Below are positions 32,195 through 44,247 of a DNA stretch of 64,000 bases, in pieces. Source of the DNA: Paraconiothyrium sp. Pb-2020 (Eukaryota > Ascomycota > Dothideomycetes > Pleosporales > Didymosphaeriaceae); assembly GCA_022419385.1 (NCBI GenBank), contig JAJUBI010000003.1, forward strand, positions 1,860,001 to 1,924,000. Direction: 5' to 3'. The position numbers and the translations under genes were made by a program. Within the stretch, counting starts at the first letter, position 1, and every line of letters starts with the position of its first letter. Under the pieces are notes generated by a model. The model was not told where the DNA came from. It did no database searches and saw only the letters and a list, made by a program, of their open reading frames with translations.

Positions 32195-34178
32195 AGAGAC
32201 TGCGAGCGCATCAAGCGGAAATTGTGAAGAGTGTAGGTTGTTCGCGAAGGAGATGGGGCGAGGGGAGGGTTGTGAGATAAGAGCCGTGGCTCGATCGGAT
32301 ACGCGCATGGCTTTCTCTTTCGCTATGCTTTGGAACGTTCACAAGTCAAGACAATGATACTAGGGGTATTGTTATAGGAATTGCTACATTGACATCGTCA
32401 GGGCTTATTGTTCGGCTATGTTCATTATTGGTTGCGTTAGTATTCGACTCTCTGAATGATTCTCACTATAGATATTCTCTGAAGCCTCCAAATTTACGGG
32501 TCCAAGGCGATACTCGTCACCTCAAGAATCGCAACATCGCCCACTACGATACCTCACTAAAGCAACAAATGTCTGCACCTTCACAGTGTGGGAGTTCATT
32601 TCGTTGAGGCCTTATCCGCCGAACAGCTCGTTGGCCTCATCTACGTCGTGCGACAATGGCTTCGGACGTGAATTACCCCTTGCCCTGGAGAACGGATACT
32701 TCCTGTGCGTTGTCCGCACGATTTACTTTTACTACTCCCCGCTGGGCTATGCAAGACTTCTTTATCTAGCTGTACGACCTAAAGATCCCTACGAGTGACT
32801 TCATCCAAGAACTAGGCGCTCCATCCACCGCACTTCGACGATGCTGGAGAAGGCATGGCTATCCAACGTTACGACACAGGTTTCAACCTCGATGCAAGAA
32901 TGCTTGTAGACGATGCACTGGCGTTCGTCTTCCGATTATACAATACACCAACAATGTGGATTCTGAGATCACTACAGGGTGAATCTTCGAGAGATCTTTA
33001 TTGATTTGTACGTCAAGCGGGGTCGCAGTGGTCAACTGAAAAGGAGCAGCTGCCGTATGACTCCGAAAGGAGGTTTGATAGTCGCTTGAAATTGCTCGAG
33101 CACGTCCGTGGGGGAAGAAAGGGTCTTTCCAAAGCTCCTAGATTCGAAGTTTCTGAATAATCAGACGACCCTACCCACCACCGGCATCGTAATAGATCGA
33201 CCAAGGCACCATTAGCATTGAAGATGATCGGGGAGGGTAATATAGCTAGAATTTTTGTTGAGCAGGAATGATACCCTATGCCGACAAGTTTGAAAGCGTC
33301 TCGTAGGTCGCAACGTAGTCGTTCGACTGATAGCCTTCCTCGGGATGCGCATGTGTCTAGACGGGCATGGGCTGTTCTGGAGAGAAGCTACACATGGAAT
33401 GTAAGGACGATGGACAAGAACAGGTATGTCTTTTTAGGATTGATCAATCTCATTGACTGGTCTCATGCAGCGCTACCACTTGTGGTTATAATGCAAGAGA
33501 CATCAGTCAGGTTCGTCAGGACTTCCTGCATATTGGCACCTCTGCCGCCTCACTCATCCGTTCACATGTTCACAATTAGATTTCGAGACTAGACCCTTAC
33601 GTATGCTGCTTCTTTTGATCGTCACTCTGGTCTGGTATATGTATGTTGAGCCAGTGCTTGCGATCATTGTTACGGTGTCTCCATGCCACACAAAATTACC
33701 TGGAAGGAATTTAAATGGCTGCAAAAATTAAGCGCTTCGACACTTCCGGCCAGATCAACATACATCTATGATATTTCACCCTATACTTTTACTCTTAAGA
33801 TGCCAACCACTACTCTTTCCACTCCCAAGACCCCTTCATTTATAAATGCATCGAATCCTTTTGTCTCGGCATAAACCCTGCAATTACACATTACCCGCCA
33901 TTCACAGACTCTTCAAAGCCGTGCAGTCCATACTCTCCGTCCGCATTATCTTCAAGACTCTCTCCGCCTCGATGTTCTCCTACTCTTTATACATTGAGAT
34001 CAAATCCATCGTACTCCGCCGCACACTGACCATGCTTCGCTCGTCAATACCTGTAGACTCAGCACGTGCCCAGGCGAGTCCGGATCAACGTTTAACTCAC
34101 CCACGTCGTTCTCACCCATAGATTCAAGGCTTGACCTTCCACTTCCGTGACTTGCAATACCTAACAGTTGGATTATGA
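32195..34178. other. Gene-free stretch, about 2 kb
   Basis: No gene recognised. The sequence has frequent stops in all frames; open frames do not exceed about 104 codons and none resembles a known protein. It lies between the VTC1 3' end and the 3' end of the next minus-strand gene and is longer than two 3' UTRs would need, so decayed DNA is possible. Confidence 0.45.
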
Positions 34179-37100
34179 TCAGCATACATCGCACATCATG
34201 CGGCAGGGAACCCTACTGAGGTGGCTCATGCGGCTCGCATTACGAGAGTGCTTGGAATAACGCACAGGCACGGTGCGTGAGTGCATAGAAGCGCGCTTGC
34301 TCTCGAGCGAGCGACGAGTTGGCGCACCGAAGTCCTCAGCACTGAAATCGAGCTCGGTACTAGCACGTGGAAAACTCGGTAGGCAATTTTCGTAGTATGC
34401 AGACCACACTCGTGCAGTGTCTTTTGTCCCATCGAAACCCGCCTGTATTAGGTTGCTCGTAGTCGGCCGGGAACTGGTAGGAAGTGGCCGAAGCGTTGCA
34501 GCAGAATCCTCTTCTTTCACCTTCCCTTTTCCCTTCTTATCGCCTGGACCGTATTCTTCATGAGCGGCACAAGCCTCTTCATCGACGTGGCTCGACTCTC
34601 GACTTGCCTCTTCGATAACTCCGCGCCTCCACACATCTGGTATGATCTCTAGCTCCGGGTACTCCAGCGTACCACCTGTAGCAATGGAGCTCCGATGGCC
34701 TTGGCCATGTCTGTGGAACTCAATACTCTGGCTTCTGAAGATCTTGGTATAGTTCCTAAGAAACGATTTACCAAAAGTCATGGAATGACTCTTTGCAATG
34801 CGTGTTTTACCGACCTTCTTCCGTCGTTTCTTTTGACCTGGTAGAAGGGGTGGCGTGATAGGACGTGTTGCGGGATCAACTTCTTCGTCGTCGTCATCGC
34901 CATCTGTATTTCCGTTTGATGCAAACTTGATGGCAGCCTCTAGTGCAAAATCGCGCGTCTCGACTTGATCCTGGTGGCCAGCAGAAAAGGTACGGTCCGC
35001 ACGAGAATGAGAAGGATAACGACCCCATGCCCCGACAGTATCAATGGTATCAGTTTGCTGTGCAAAGCGTAATTGGGCTTCCTGATCAGGACCGAGAGCA
35101 GAGGAGTCCGTTCCGAGGAATGCCGTACGTCTAGTATAAAGCAACGGCGAGTCTCTGAATTCCACAGCACTAGGTGACGGAGGATCAAGTAGCGGGGCGG
35201 AAAACCGCTTGGGAACGCTCCATTTCACGATGTTCAATTCCTCGCTGACCCTGTGTTGTGATCCGCTTCCGCTCCTCTCTCGGAACGGACTTGTATGAGT
35301 CGCAAGCTCCTTGTTCTTTGGTAGTAACATTGCAGCTTTCTCATCCTGGTAGTTCTGCAAGGCTCGTTCCCACATTGGGCTCGCCTTCTTATCCTTACCT
35401 AAAGCTTTCTGCTCAGCTTCGAGGCTGACCGCTGAATTCGAGTGTCGGCGCTCACGTTGCGTCACTGCACTCGGTACCTCGAGCGAACCGTCCATCTCTG
35501 CGAGAAGGTCGCCTGGCTTCATGATGGCTTCGCTCTGGCTCTGCACGCTGTTACGCTTCGGGGTGAAGAATCTTACAATCGAAGCTGACGGAATCAACTT
35601 CTTTTTGGGTGGCGAAGGACTGAACTCTTCGCGAAACTTTGATTTCTTCGTATTTGCTACACTGTTTCCGCGTGCTAATCGTGATTTTTCGTTGGAGCGC
35701 CGTGTCAGTGCGGAATAGCTAGTCACATTGCGCAGATTTGTGAGACCACGCCTGTAAACAGGCTTCGGAGTCTCATCGTCATCAGTGGGGTATGAATTGG
35801 ACCGCCTCAATCTACTAAGGTCTAGCGATGAGCGCGCAGTCGAGATCGCATGTTTTGGTGTCTTTGAAACGTTGATCATAGACCCACCGAAACTAACAAG
35901 GGGGCTTTCAGGGGGGCTTTGCGGTCTGTCAGAATAGATGGACGACTTGTCTTCCCGTATGTCGTCGGTCAGGACCTTACCCCACTTGGTAGGCACTCGA
36001 GCACTTGCGAAACCTGAGCTTGATGTTTGTCGCTCGTGTCGGCTGGGCTGCCGCTGAGGCGTGGTGATTCTGCTAAGGTCCGAAAAGGAACGATCGCGAA
36101 ACGGGCTGATTGGACTCGGAAGCTCTGATCCGTCTCCTAAAGTATTCCAAGAAAGCAGTGAGCCTGATCGCAGATGATGCGAAATTCGCATGCTGTAAAG
36201 ATGGACAGATCGACGTGGCTGATCTTCGTCGGCTACATCTTGTTCCTTTGTTGACTCTTGCGCGATAGACAGAGGGTTTCCTCGCGTGACCACTCTAAGG
36301 GAATCAGATTGACGAGGCGTAGTCAGTGTGCTTGGTTCATGCACGAGAATTTGCGCCAACGTTGGTGGCATCGCTTGCACTGCTTCCTTCCCGTCACAAG
36401 CCTCTTTAGCAACAGGATTATCCTGAGTTCCGAGTCTTGCGATTGATCGATTGTTACTCAGCAACACTTTGAGTGGAGTACGCGACCTTTGTGGCGTAAG
36501 GGGTCGCGGCGGAAAGGGAAAATGTGATAGCCGTAGGCTCTCGTTCAAGGCCACTGCCCAAGGTATTCCATCTGGATCGTGTGTCTTCAGACTGGGTAGT
36601 CTCAGTGGTGAAAGCGGAGGGTACTCAGGGAGCCTGGTCGAGGTAGCCGAGTGAGAGCGCCTCAATCTGCGCTCTTGTGCCTTTGAAGTATCGGCTTGCA
36701 GGTTCGGAGAACTGAACACCTGACCGAGCCTGCTGGTGAGTGATACTGAATGAGTTGGCTTGATGTGGTACGGTTGCAGATCTCTGGCGCGATCGGAACT
36801 TCGGCAGCTCTTGGACGATGAGTCGGGTGTCGGTTTGCTAGAGGGTCAGCGATGCACAGGGCATAATCAGGGTGGTCACAACCTACCTCGCTGTAGAAGG
36901 TGTCCAGTCGATACTGTGGATGCTCGGTCTCTTATTCGGTGTCTTCTTCCCGATGTTCTTTGCAATATCGTCAAGCACCTGGGCGTCAGAGTCGTAGCCG
37001 CCTTCATCACGCCGCTTATCACTCAAGAGGTCCTTCCTCAGGTGGTCTTTGGTGACCTGGACTTGCACATTGTGCCCAACTTTGTTTTGCTTAATGACGG

Positions 37101-37512
37101 TATCTGAAGCTGATGTCGCGGCTTCCTCTCCATCGGTCGACTGACCCAGGTCTCCACAGGGTTTCTTGGCTAGGTCCCGGGAGAACTTTCGCCTGATAAG
37201 TGATCGCATGCTCTTCATCCTATGGATCGAATGCAAACTGTACATCGACGGCTTCTTGAAGCGTGCGCGACCAGCCGCCTTTGTCGGAGACGCACGGGTC
37301 GGGTCATTGTCCTTCGCATTGTCGAATATTTGTCGCAATTCGTGAAGATCTTCCGTTCGAGCGCTGGTGAAATGTGAGTTCACAGATCCTACCGGCTTCG
37401 GCAAGAGTGGTAGTCGGGCCGGTGTAGGAGCTTCGGTCACGCGACCGTTTGGAAGTTCTGGCGAGTCTGGGTGTCCTTCCTGCTCCACCGTGCAACATAG
37501 CTTGGACGCCAT
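34179..37512 (-). CDS. Large, mostly disordered Ser/Arg-rich protein, unknown
   Basis: Exon 1 (37512-36887) and exon 2 (36837-34179) flank a 49-nt intron (GTAGGT to CCTCTAG) and encode 1094 residues. The splice is in phase and continues an SR/ST-rich sequence through DWTPSTAS. The whole protein is low in hydrophobics and rich in Ser, Arg, Pro and Thr, with many potential phosphosites. Short ordered-looking blocks include KKPSMYSLHSIHRMKSMRSLIRRKF near 90-115, WKRALQNYQ-like PMWERALQNYQDEKAAML, FALEAAIKFASNG and ARVWSAYYENCLPSFPR near the C-terminus; acidic (DGDDDDEE) and basic (KKRRKKVGK) clusters lie close together. I do not recognise the family. Such proteins are common in Pezizomycotina, where many act as scaffolds; no function is claimed. 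Confidence 0.78.
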
Positions 37513-39915
37513 GTCTTGGGTGTCGTGGCAGGGTGTGGGAGGAATGTTTGGGGTTCTGGACGTCCTTGACTTGTTTCCGAGGGCGTGTAGTCCCTGCCCG
37601 GTTTAGCAGGAAGGAGCGAGCCATCAGGAGCGCCTAACGCAAATGATTAGGGATGCACGAGATCAGGCAGCGCGGAGTAAGGCCCTAACAAAGCAGAACG
37701 ATGGCAGTGCGCAGTGCAGTGAGAGCGCGGTGCTCGTCGTCCGGACGCTTCAGGCCCTGTGAGATGTACGTCACGCGAATCATCGCGACAATGGAGCGAA
37801 ACGACTTGTAAGGAAGGCACAAAGTGCGTGAGTGCGATTTCTCCTTTTGATCCGTACTATACCTCGCTCGATCTCAGGCTTCGATTGAGCTTACCAGCCG
37901 TCTGAAATTCTTTCCTGTACATGCGTTCCATCTCTCTCCTCACGGCGACGGTTTGGCTTTCCTCACCGAACTCGACGTCTTTCCAACTCAGACCCTCATC
38001 TTTCTCTATATCTCGCTTCAGCATGAGCACGTCGATTCCTGGGGCTCAGAAGTAATGACAGTCTTATCTTGCTTGAGGCCATCGGTCAGGGAAAGGTTAA
38101 TGTCGTATTTGGACGAAGGGAAGCCTGTTCCGACAATGGCGGTTGTCAATTATTATACCATCGTGTTGGACAAGATTAATTGTTTCGACGCTGACTTCAT
38201 GATGTTCTCTAGAACGAGGACGACGGCTTGGTTACATGGTCCCTTAGCCCGCAAAGGGCACCTGGGGTCAGCCCGCCGAACGACAGTAATGAGTCGGCTA
38301 TCTCTCCGTCGTTAGTTCCTACCTTTTCGTTCATGGGACATTTTATGAGGTCTCAGGCGACCTGTGACGTCGACGCAAGAGCTCCAAGTCACTGAGTCCC
38401 TGAACGTCCCAACACAGGCCTAGTGACACAAAGGGCTATTAATAGTCTCCAGCCCACGCGCATTCATTTTCCACCCACGCCTCGCTACCAGAGAATCAAC
38501 GCGCACCGTTGCAGCCTGACGTGGGCTCGTCAACTGCGACATGGGTCAACGCAATCTTGCTACCTTCCTAGGACGGTAGTTAGGGGCGGAAAGTGTCGAT
38601 TGTGGTAGCAGTTCCACGGTACGAAGGGTCGCGTGTAGAAACGCCACGAGTTGAAGCTTCCATGGGCGGGCGCGCGGACGAGGGCTGTTATGGGCGTCAT
38701 GCAGACCGATCCCTGTTAGGCAGTGCGCCGCGGCGGCGGCAGATGTACAGGTTACAGAAAGGGCTGACGTCGTGCAGAGACGATGATTTACGGTCCTTTC
38801 TCAGTGACATGATGTTTCGATCGAGGCTAAGGCGCTGGTACTATATCCAACTGTCCCCGCTGGAGCAACTAGGCTCTTCACGGGGCCTCACCACGAGACT
38901 AGAGGAGATAGTCAGCTACATCGACAGCCAGAAAACCTGTCGTGCGCGCGGCACGAAGCTGTGTGATGGTTCTCCGCTGGAACCGCGGTTTACGTTGCGA
39001 CGGCTCTAGTGCCGCTTCATTTGTCGGACCGGGAGCCGCACTCGCCGCCTAGTCGAGACTTCGATGACGGCGGCGTAAAGCTACAGGTTGGCCGTCGTGC
39101 AACAGAAAGACGTTGCAGAAGTACGAGAACTGTACCGGCAATACATAGAATGCAAAGGCACGACGACGCAACCTCGCCCAAGCGAAGTTCAACCCCCGCT
39201 AAGCCAAACTGTGTCGCCTAGCGTGTCGCGTATCGTCGTTGCTTACGAGGTCCCGAGACTCCACCATGTTGGTTGCCCTCATACACCGCTGTCACATCGA
39301 CATAGCATTTTTTCTGCGTCGCTCAGCTTCCTTCGGGTAGCCACTCGCTCTGCATTCCATCTGTCCGTGAACAATTGTGCCTACGCTGATAGACATATCG
39401 GACATATTGATCGACCATGTGGCATCATACCTGTTGCCAAACCGGGTATCAGCCTCAGCATGCCTCTGCATGACTGTCCTACAAACGGGTCCATTTTATC
39501 ATCACTATCACCGAACCAAAGGGATAGCGGTGAGAACGTTGAACTTGGCCCTGCGCAGTAACCCCGTCTTCGGTGGCTTGTTCCTACTTCATACGCGAGA
39601 TGACCAAAGATACCTTCGGCCGCCACTTACATGCATACCGTCGACCTTGACCCCTCACTTATTATGCATGATTCCAACAGGGAGATTCTCAGTTTGTTTA
39701 CTTCAAGATACGTGTCTATATACTGTCCATTCACACAAGATTGTATGTGCTACCCGTGACGTCAGGTTGATCAAATACCGTCGTGTTTTCGCGTCGGAAC
39801 TTCCACGTCACGGCATCAATTGCGACGCGATATATACGGTCGTCCCTTCAAGTCTGCATCGTTCACTCATTACATCTAGGCTGTTTCCCCAAAAGCCCCC
39901 TGGATTGCCTCCGCA
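37513..39915. other. Gene-free stretch, about 2.4 kb
   Basis: It contains the promoter of the disordered-protein gene and that of the small gene starting at 39916. A pyrimidine-rich, 5'-leader-like patch lies at about 37900-38020 but is followed only by a ten-codon frame. Plus-strand frames at 38593-39009 and 39088-39561 lack ATG starts or conserved content; the 195-codon frame at 39377-39964 does begin with an ATG but has no conserved look either. None is called. Confidence 0.4.
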
Positions 39916-40609
39916 ATGCCTCAATGCCACACTGCCACAGGCACCTACTGTAAGCAGTTGTTGACTTGACAACACGCCCTCACTCACCAGAAATGAGCTG
40001 ACATACATTCACTATAGCTTATGCCGACCACAAATCTGCCTACCCGACATTTCCAAGAGTCGGCTTCGGGTCAGCTGTGGCCATCGGTATAGGCGCCGGC
40101 TTCATCGGTGCATTTGCGTAAGTCAGCCATATATATCCAACGACAAAGACGAAGCCCACTCGACTCTGGAATATACCCATGAATTTGAAAGGCTGATAGA
40201 CCTCAGTATGGCCGGCACGAACGTTCTCGAGCAACTCATCACTCATCGCCCAAATTCTTACGTCCCGGCCCGCACAATCGGTAATCATTTCGGCGTGACA
40301 CCCGCCTTCTACGACCGTCACACCGACCTGCTGAACCACATCCATCACCACGGAATGGGTATGCTTGCTGGCGGCGTTCGCGGTGTGCTTTCATACTATG
40401 GCATCATCGGACCAGTCGCAAGTTTTGTGCACACGGGAATCCGGATTATGATGGATCAGGTCGTCGAGAATATGGCGGGGACGAGCGCATTGCCATGGAC
40501 ATGGCCGATCAATGAGCAGGTAATTGACGTGCTACACAAGGGGTTCTATGCAATTGTGACAGGGTACTTGTGCGACTACTGGATTAGGGGAGTGAACTGG
40601 TTTAACTGA
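39916..40609 (+). CDS. Conserved-looking fungal membrane protein, unknown
   Basis: Three exons, 39916-39949, 40018-40117 and 40207-40609, encode 178 residues; introns are 68 and 89 nt with good donors (GTAAGC, GTAAGT) and acceptors, and all joins are in phase. A Gly-rich hydrophobic helix spans the second join (VAIGIGAGFIGAFAMAG), and a second hydrophobic region lies at about 110-140 (LAGGVRGVLSYYGIIGPVASFVHTG). The motif PWTWPINEQVIDVLHKGFYAI near the C-terminus looks conserved. I have no family name for it. Predicted: a small protein with two membrane-associated segments. The short first exon makes the exact start the least certain part. Confidence 0.7.
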
Positions 40610-40901
40610 AGGAAGGTACTAGAGCTCTTCTCTTGTATATACTAGGGTAACTCGCGTTATAATACGTCAATTGATTACAATGGAGTTACCGTATCCGATA
40701 GTACAATAGCTGGCACTCAGACGCGTTTGCTATTGTAGCTATCCCACAATAGCAAGTCCAGGCATGTCTGCCTACGAGCTCTACTATACAAGGCTTGATC
40801 TGAGCATGGTTATATCTCTTACACAGCTATTACTTTTTCCTATTTCCACTTGGTTGATCGGATTTTCAGAAGCCAACCCACCTCGAACAACAGCAACCAA
40901 T

Positions 40902-41283
40902 ATGCCACCACGAAATCGTATCAGCAAGCGAAGCAAGCCCCGCACCACCAAGGATGCGAATAAGACAAATTTCGACGTTGCGCTCGAATCCATTCGAGCT
41001 GAGCTGAAGCGCGATTACGTGCTTTATGAGGAAAGCCTCTTGGGAGTTATACGTGCGAAGGCCGCAGGTGGTGACGCCACACCATGGTAAGTACTGGCTT
41101 TTTGATCTTGAAATGTTTCATCACCGTTGAATGCATCCTAAAACATGCGACTAATAATTCCTTAATAGGTTTACCCAGATGAGCGACTTGGTGAGGGGCA
41201 AGCCTTTCGCGGAGATGAGCCACGAGGGAATCAAGTTCCTCTTTGAGGAGATGGTTCGGAACTTCGTGTCGGGAAGCCATTAG
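40902..41283 (+). CDS. Small unknown protein
   Basis: Exon 1 (40902-41086) and exon 2 (41169-41283) flank an 82-nt intron (GTAAGT to AATAG) and encode 99 residues. The start MPPRNRISKRSKPRTTK follows CAACCAATATG; an ATG at 40764 in the same frame would add a hydrophobic leader and is less likely. The N-terminus is very basic; the rest is charged and helical (DVALESIRAELKRDYVLYEESLLGVI and, after the splice, KPFAEMSHEGIKFLFEEMVRNF). No family recognised. The in-phase splice and even helical pattern support a real gene. Confidence 0.6.
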
Positions 41284-41461
41284 GTTCCTCGGCCTACATA
41301 TTTGAAGGTAAATCAAACCATATTCCAGCCTGTATTGATTTGTCAGTGATTCTGACACACTCAGCCAGGTATGATTTCTCTTTGGCTTCTTCCGAGGTAG
41401 TAGAGTTTGGTATAGCTATGTTACTTCGTGTTTGGGTTTGACTTTGACCTAATTTTGACGG

Positions 41462-42681
41462 CTAGTGCCTGCTGATAGGTATACTATGTTCCTTTCCCTC
41501 CTCCGCAGCCGTTATTGTTCCGCTCTCCTGCGGAACAATATTGGGTTGACTTTCGAGTCGGTCGAAGCCTTCACTAGCCGCGCTACCAAGCCCCATTGCT
41601 CTCAAGGACATCCTCTTCGCATGTCCGATAGTCGGTGGGTGCTCCGACTGACGCATTTCCAAGCTATCTTCATCTATGACTCGACAGGACCTGAAGCTCT
41701 TGAGCTTGTCCGATATGATGCGCAGGCACGGCGACATGACTGGCAAACAGCCTGCCAGTATACCCAGAGCAGGCTCAGGTCCATTGAACAAGATGATGCG
41801 TCCAGTGTGATACGTCCAGTCGTTCGGATCCATATGCCGGTACAAGTACATTCGTACTGCCGAGATGGAGAGAATACTGATAGCTGATTAACGAGGGAGA
41901 TCGATTTATTAGACTGTTGATCCACTTACAAAAAGCCCAGTCCGAATAGCAGCGTTAAGCGGACTTTTTTCTCGAATTCAACGTTCAGGCGCCAGAGTAG
42001 AGGCATTGGCAGGATCACGTTCGCCAGGTCTATACAAATGGCGCCTGCACTAGCACCCACCCAGATAGTCTTGCTGTTGTCCGCACATTTCTTGGCCATC
42101 GCCAGCGCGTTCTTCATGTTCTGCGGGCACGAGAAGAACTGCACCGTCATGAAGCTGATGTAGTAGGCCATTGTCAGGGCGAGGAGCACGCGACAGAAAA
42201 TACGAAAACGAGTGTAAGGGAAGAACGTCGTGTACAGTTGTGTGATTGACAAGTTGCAGAACACGCTTGCTGTCAAAGCCATGCTCGTAAGTATATAACG
42301 GCTCTGGTCCATTTAGCGGTAGTAAAAGAGTGGATTATCGGCTGCTGACTTCCGGATGCCTTTTCATTTGCATAATAGTAGCTGTTGGCACGTCCTTGAT
42401 GTGGACGCCATAGTACTGAACGAATACAAAGACAATCGCGTCGACAAGCTCGCCAAGTAGTCCGATCTACGTTTACTTGGTCAATTCAAGTTCAAATACG
42501 CTGTCTTTGAGCGACATCTGAGGATCCTTACATATGCTACCACCATCAGCCAGTCATTGGCTTCCCATGACTTGCGGGTGAGAGCGCGTGCCCATACGCG
42601 ACACACGATCGCAAACGTCGCGATCAACGCTGCAAGTACACACACGACGATGACAGGCACTTGCAATTGCTTCAACTCCAT
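41462..42681 (-). CDS. Rhodopsin-domain integral membrane protein (PTH11/SAT4-like)
   Basis: Four exons, 42681-42532, 42466-42350, 42303-41930 and 41876-41462, encode 351 residues; introns are 65, 46 and 53 nt and all phases close. The ATG at 42681 (MELKQLQVPV) is the first in frame. Seven hydrophobic segments can be traced, beginning VPVIVVCVLAALIATFAIVCRVW with the typical following KSWEANDWLMVVAY. The first extracellular-loop cysteine in FSCPQNM and second in KKCADNSK, and the cytosolic tail with Ser-rich sequence, fit the fungal rhodopsin-domain family. In plant pathogens PTH11 relatives act as non-canonical receptors, but most family members have no assigned ligand. The donor of intron 2 (GTCAGC) is weak. 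Confidence 0.82.
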
Positions 42682-44247
42682 AGCAGTGGGTGGCAGAACA
42701 GATGGTTGCACCAACGCCGCTTGGTCCCTGGGTTTGACCCAAACTTAAGAAGAGGTTCACATTCTAGGTTCAGCGCCAACGCTCTTTAGCTTGCACGTTC
42801 CTGCTCGTGCACAAGCCACTGACCACGATCTGCGAGTCGCAATCTGCTCCTGTTCTGGATCAGGTGTTGCAGACGTGTGATTGGTCCACCCACGGTGGCT
42901 TGATCCTTCAATCCTTCAAGACGGAAGATTCCACGTGGGGGGCGGGGGGTTATCTTTTCGACTCCAGGGAGCGGGAACAGCATCAAAGGCACCTATTAAA
43001 CCTAGCTTATCCTAGGATAGTCCTTGAGGGTTGGTGTTATGGTGGTGCGCCACAGGAGGCAGGCATCGTAGACCCCACGCCTTCGCGTTCTCGACACGTT
43101 GGAGGGTGCGAGGGGAACGGTTGGGTCATCATACCTAATTCCGTTCAATGTTTACACTTGCTCTAGACATCGAATACATGTCGATGGGAATTTGCATTCG
43201 GTTCATCGCAATGCAGTCGTCGAGGAAGGTGTGACCAAAATACAGCCAAATCAACAATCCACTGATAGTCGGTTCAGGAGGCAATTGAAGCTCGGTCATA
43301 GCGTAGAGGAAAGACCTTGCAAAGGAAGCATAGGATAGGTGAGGACGCGCTATATGTAGAAGAAGACATGGCAGCCCTGCAGCGACAATGAAGCGAACTC
43401 GTACAGTCGCCCCCAGGCTCGGAAGCCTAGCTTCGGACCAATGCGGCAGGATTGGAGGTGGGGGGTTTGCAACAACGAAATTTGTATGAGAGTTGGCTAC
43501 TGCCAACCTGAAGATCCTTCGTACAAAGGGGGGGGCTTTGACTGTAACGGCAAATTTGTCTAACTCGATGGGGTAATGAATGGAACGACGCTGTATACAG
43601 GTAGTGATGAGTAGGAGTAACAGTGTTGGCAGTGATCCGTCGTTCCGTTAAGGGATTGATGTCTCCATAGCGTTGTCCGGCCTTACGAGATCCCTCGGAC
43701 AGTGTCCGGCCTGATACGCGTCATCTTCGCGTTCCTCCAGAGGAAGCCGGGTCAACCAAAACCCCGACATTCCCACATCAAGATCAATGCCCGGCAACTC
43801 AAGGTATTCAGGCAGCTTGACTGATCTGCGTCGGAACACGCAATACGGCGCACCAGCAGACCTGGGCCGTTCATGGCTCGCAACAGCGAACGCGTTACCC
43901 ATGATACGACGGAGAAGCATGATTCACGTTCGCAGTAATGGTGATAGAGATGATTACATTGACGTCTAAGATAAATGGAAATAGTATAAGTAAGGGGACG
44001 TACAATAGGGAAGCCACAGATATCCAAACGGGCAAGATTAATCCAAATCGTACCGCATAACCGATCAGAGCCTCATACCCATACTCAGCGCCGAGATAAA
44101 TGTCAAAAACAAAGGTTAGATCAACTAGGGCGGAGTCAGGCAAAATTGCGGTGTTAAAGCAACCTGCCGATATGAAAGAAGCCCTGAAGAACTTTTGGGT
44201 GGTGAAACTGGCAAGCGCTCGTGGTAATGCCGCTCACCGAGCTTCCA
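42682..44247. other. Intergenic stretch with possible decayed membrane-protein fragment
   Basis: No complete gene found. On the minus strand, 43895-44143 encodes a very hydrophobic peptide (LILPVWISVASLLYVPLLILF) without an ATG, and 43648-43920 and 43135-43506 hold further open frames. No combination with acceptable splice sites gave a recognisable protein, so this may be the remnant of a membrane-protein gene or chance. G-runs occur at 42938-42951 and around 43530. Confidence 0.35.

Noticed and set aside
39377..39964. Plus-strand frame of 195 codons
   Set aside because: Overlaps the first exon of the small membrane-protein gene in another frame and has no conserved look.
40730..40755. Short hairpin GCTATTGT...ACAATAGC
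   Set aside because: An 8-bp stem in AT-rich 3' flank is expected by chance and fungi do not use hairpin terminators for Pol II genes.
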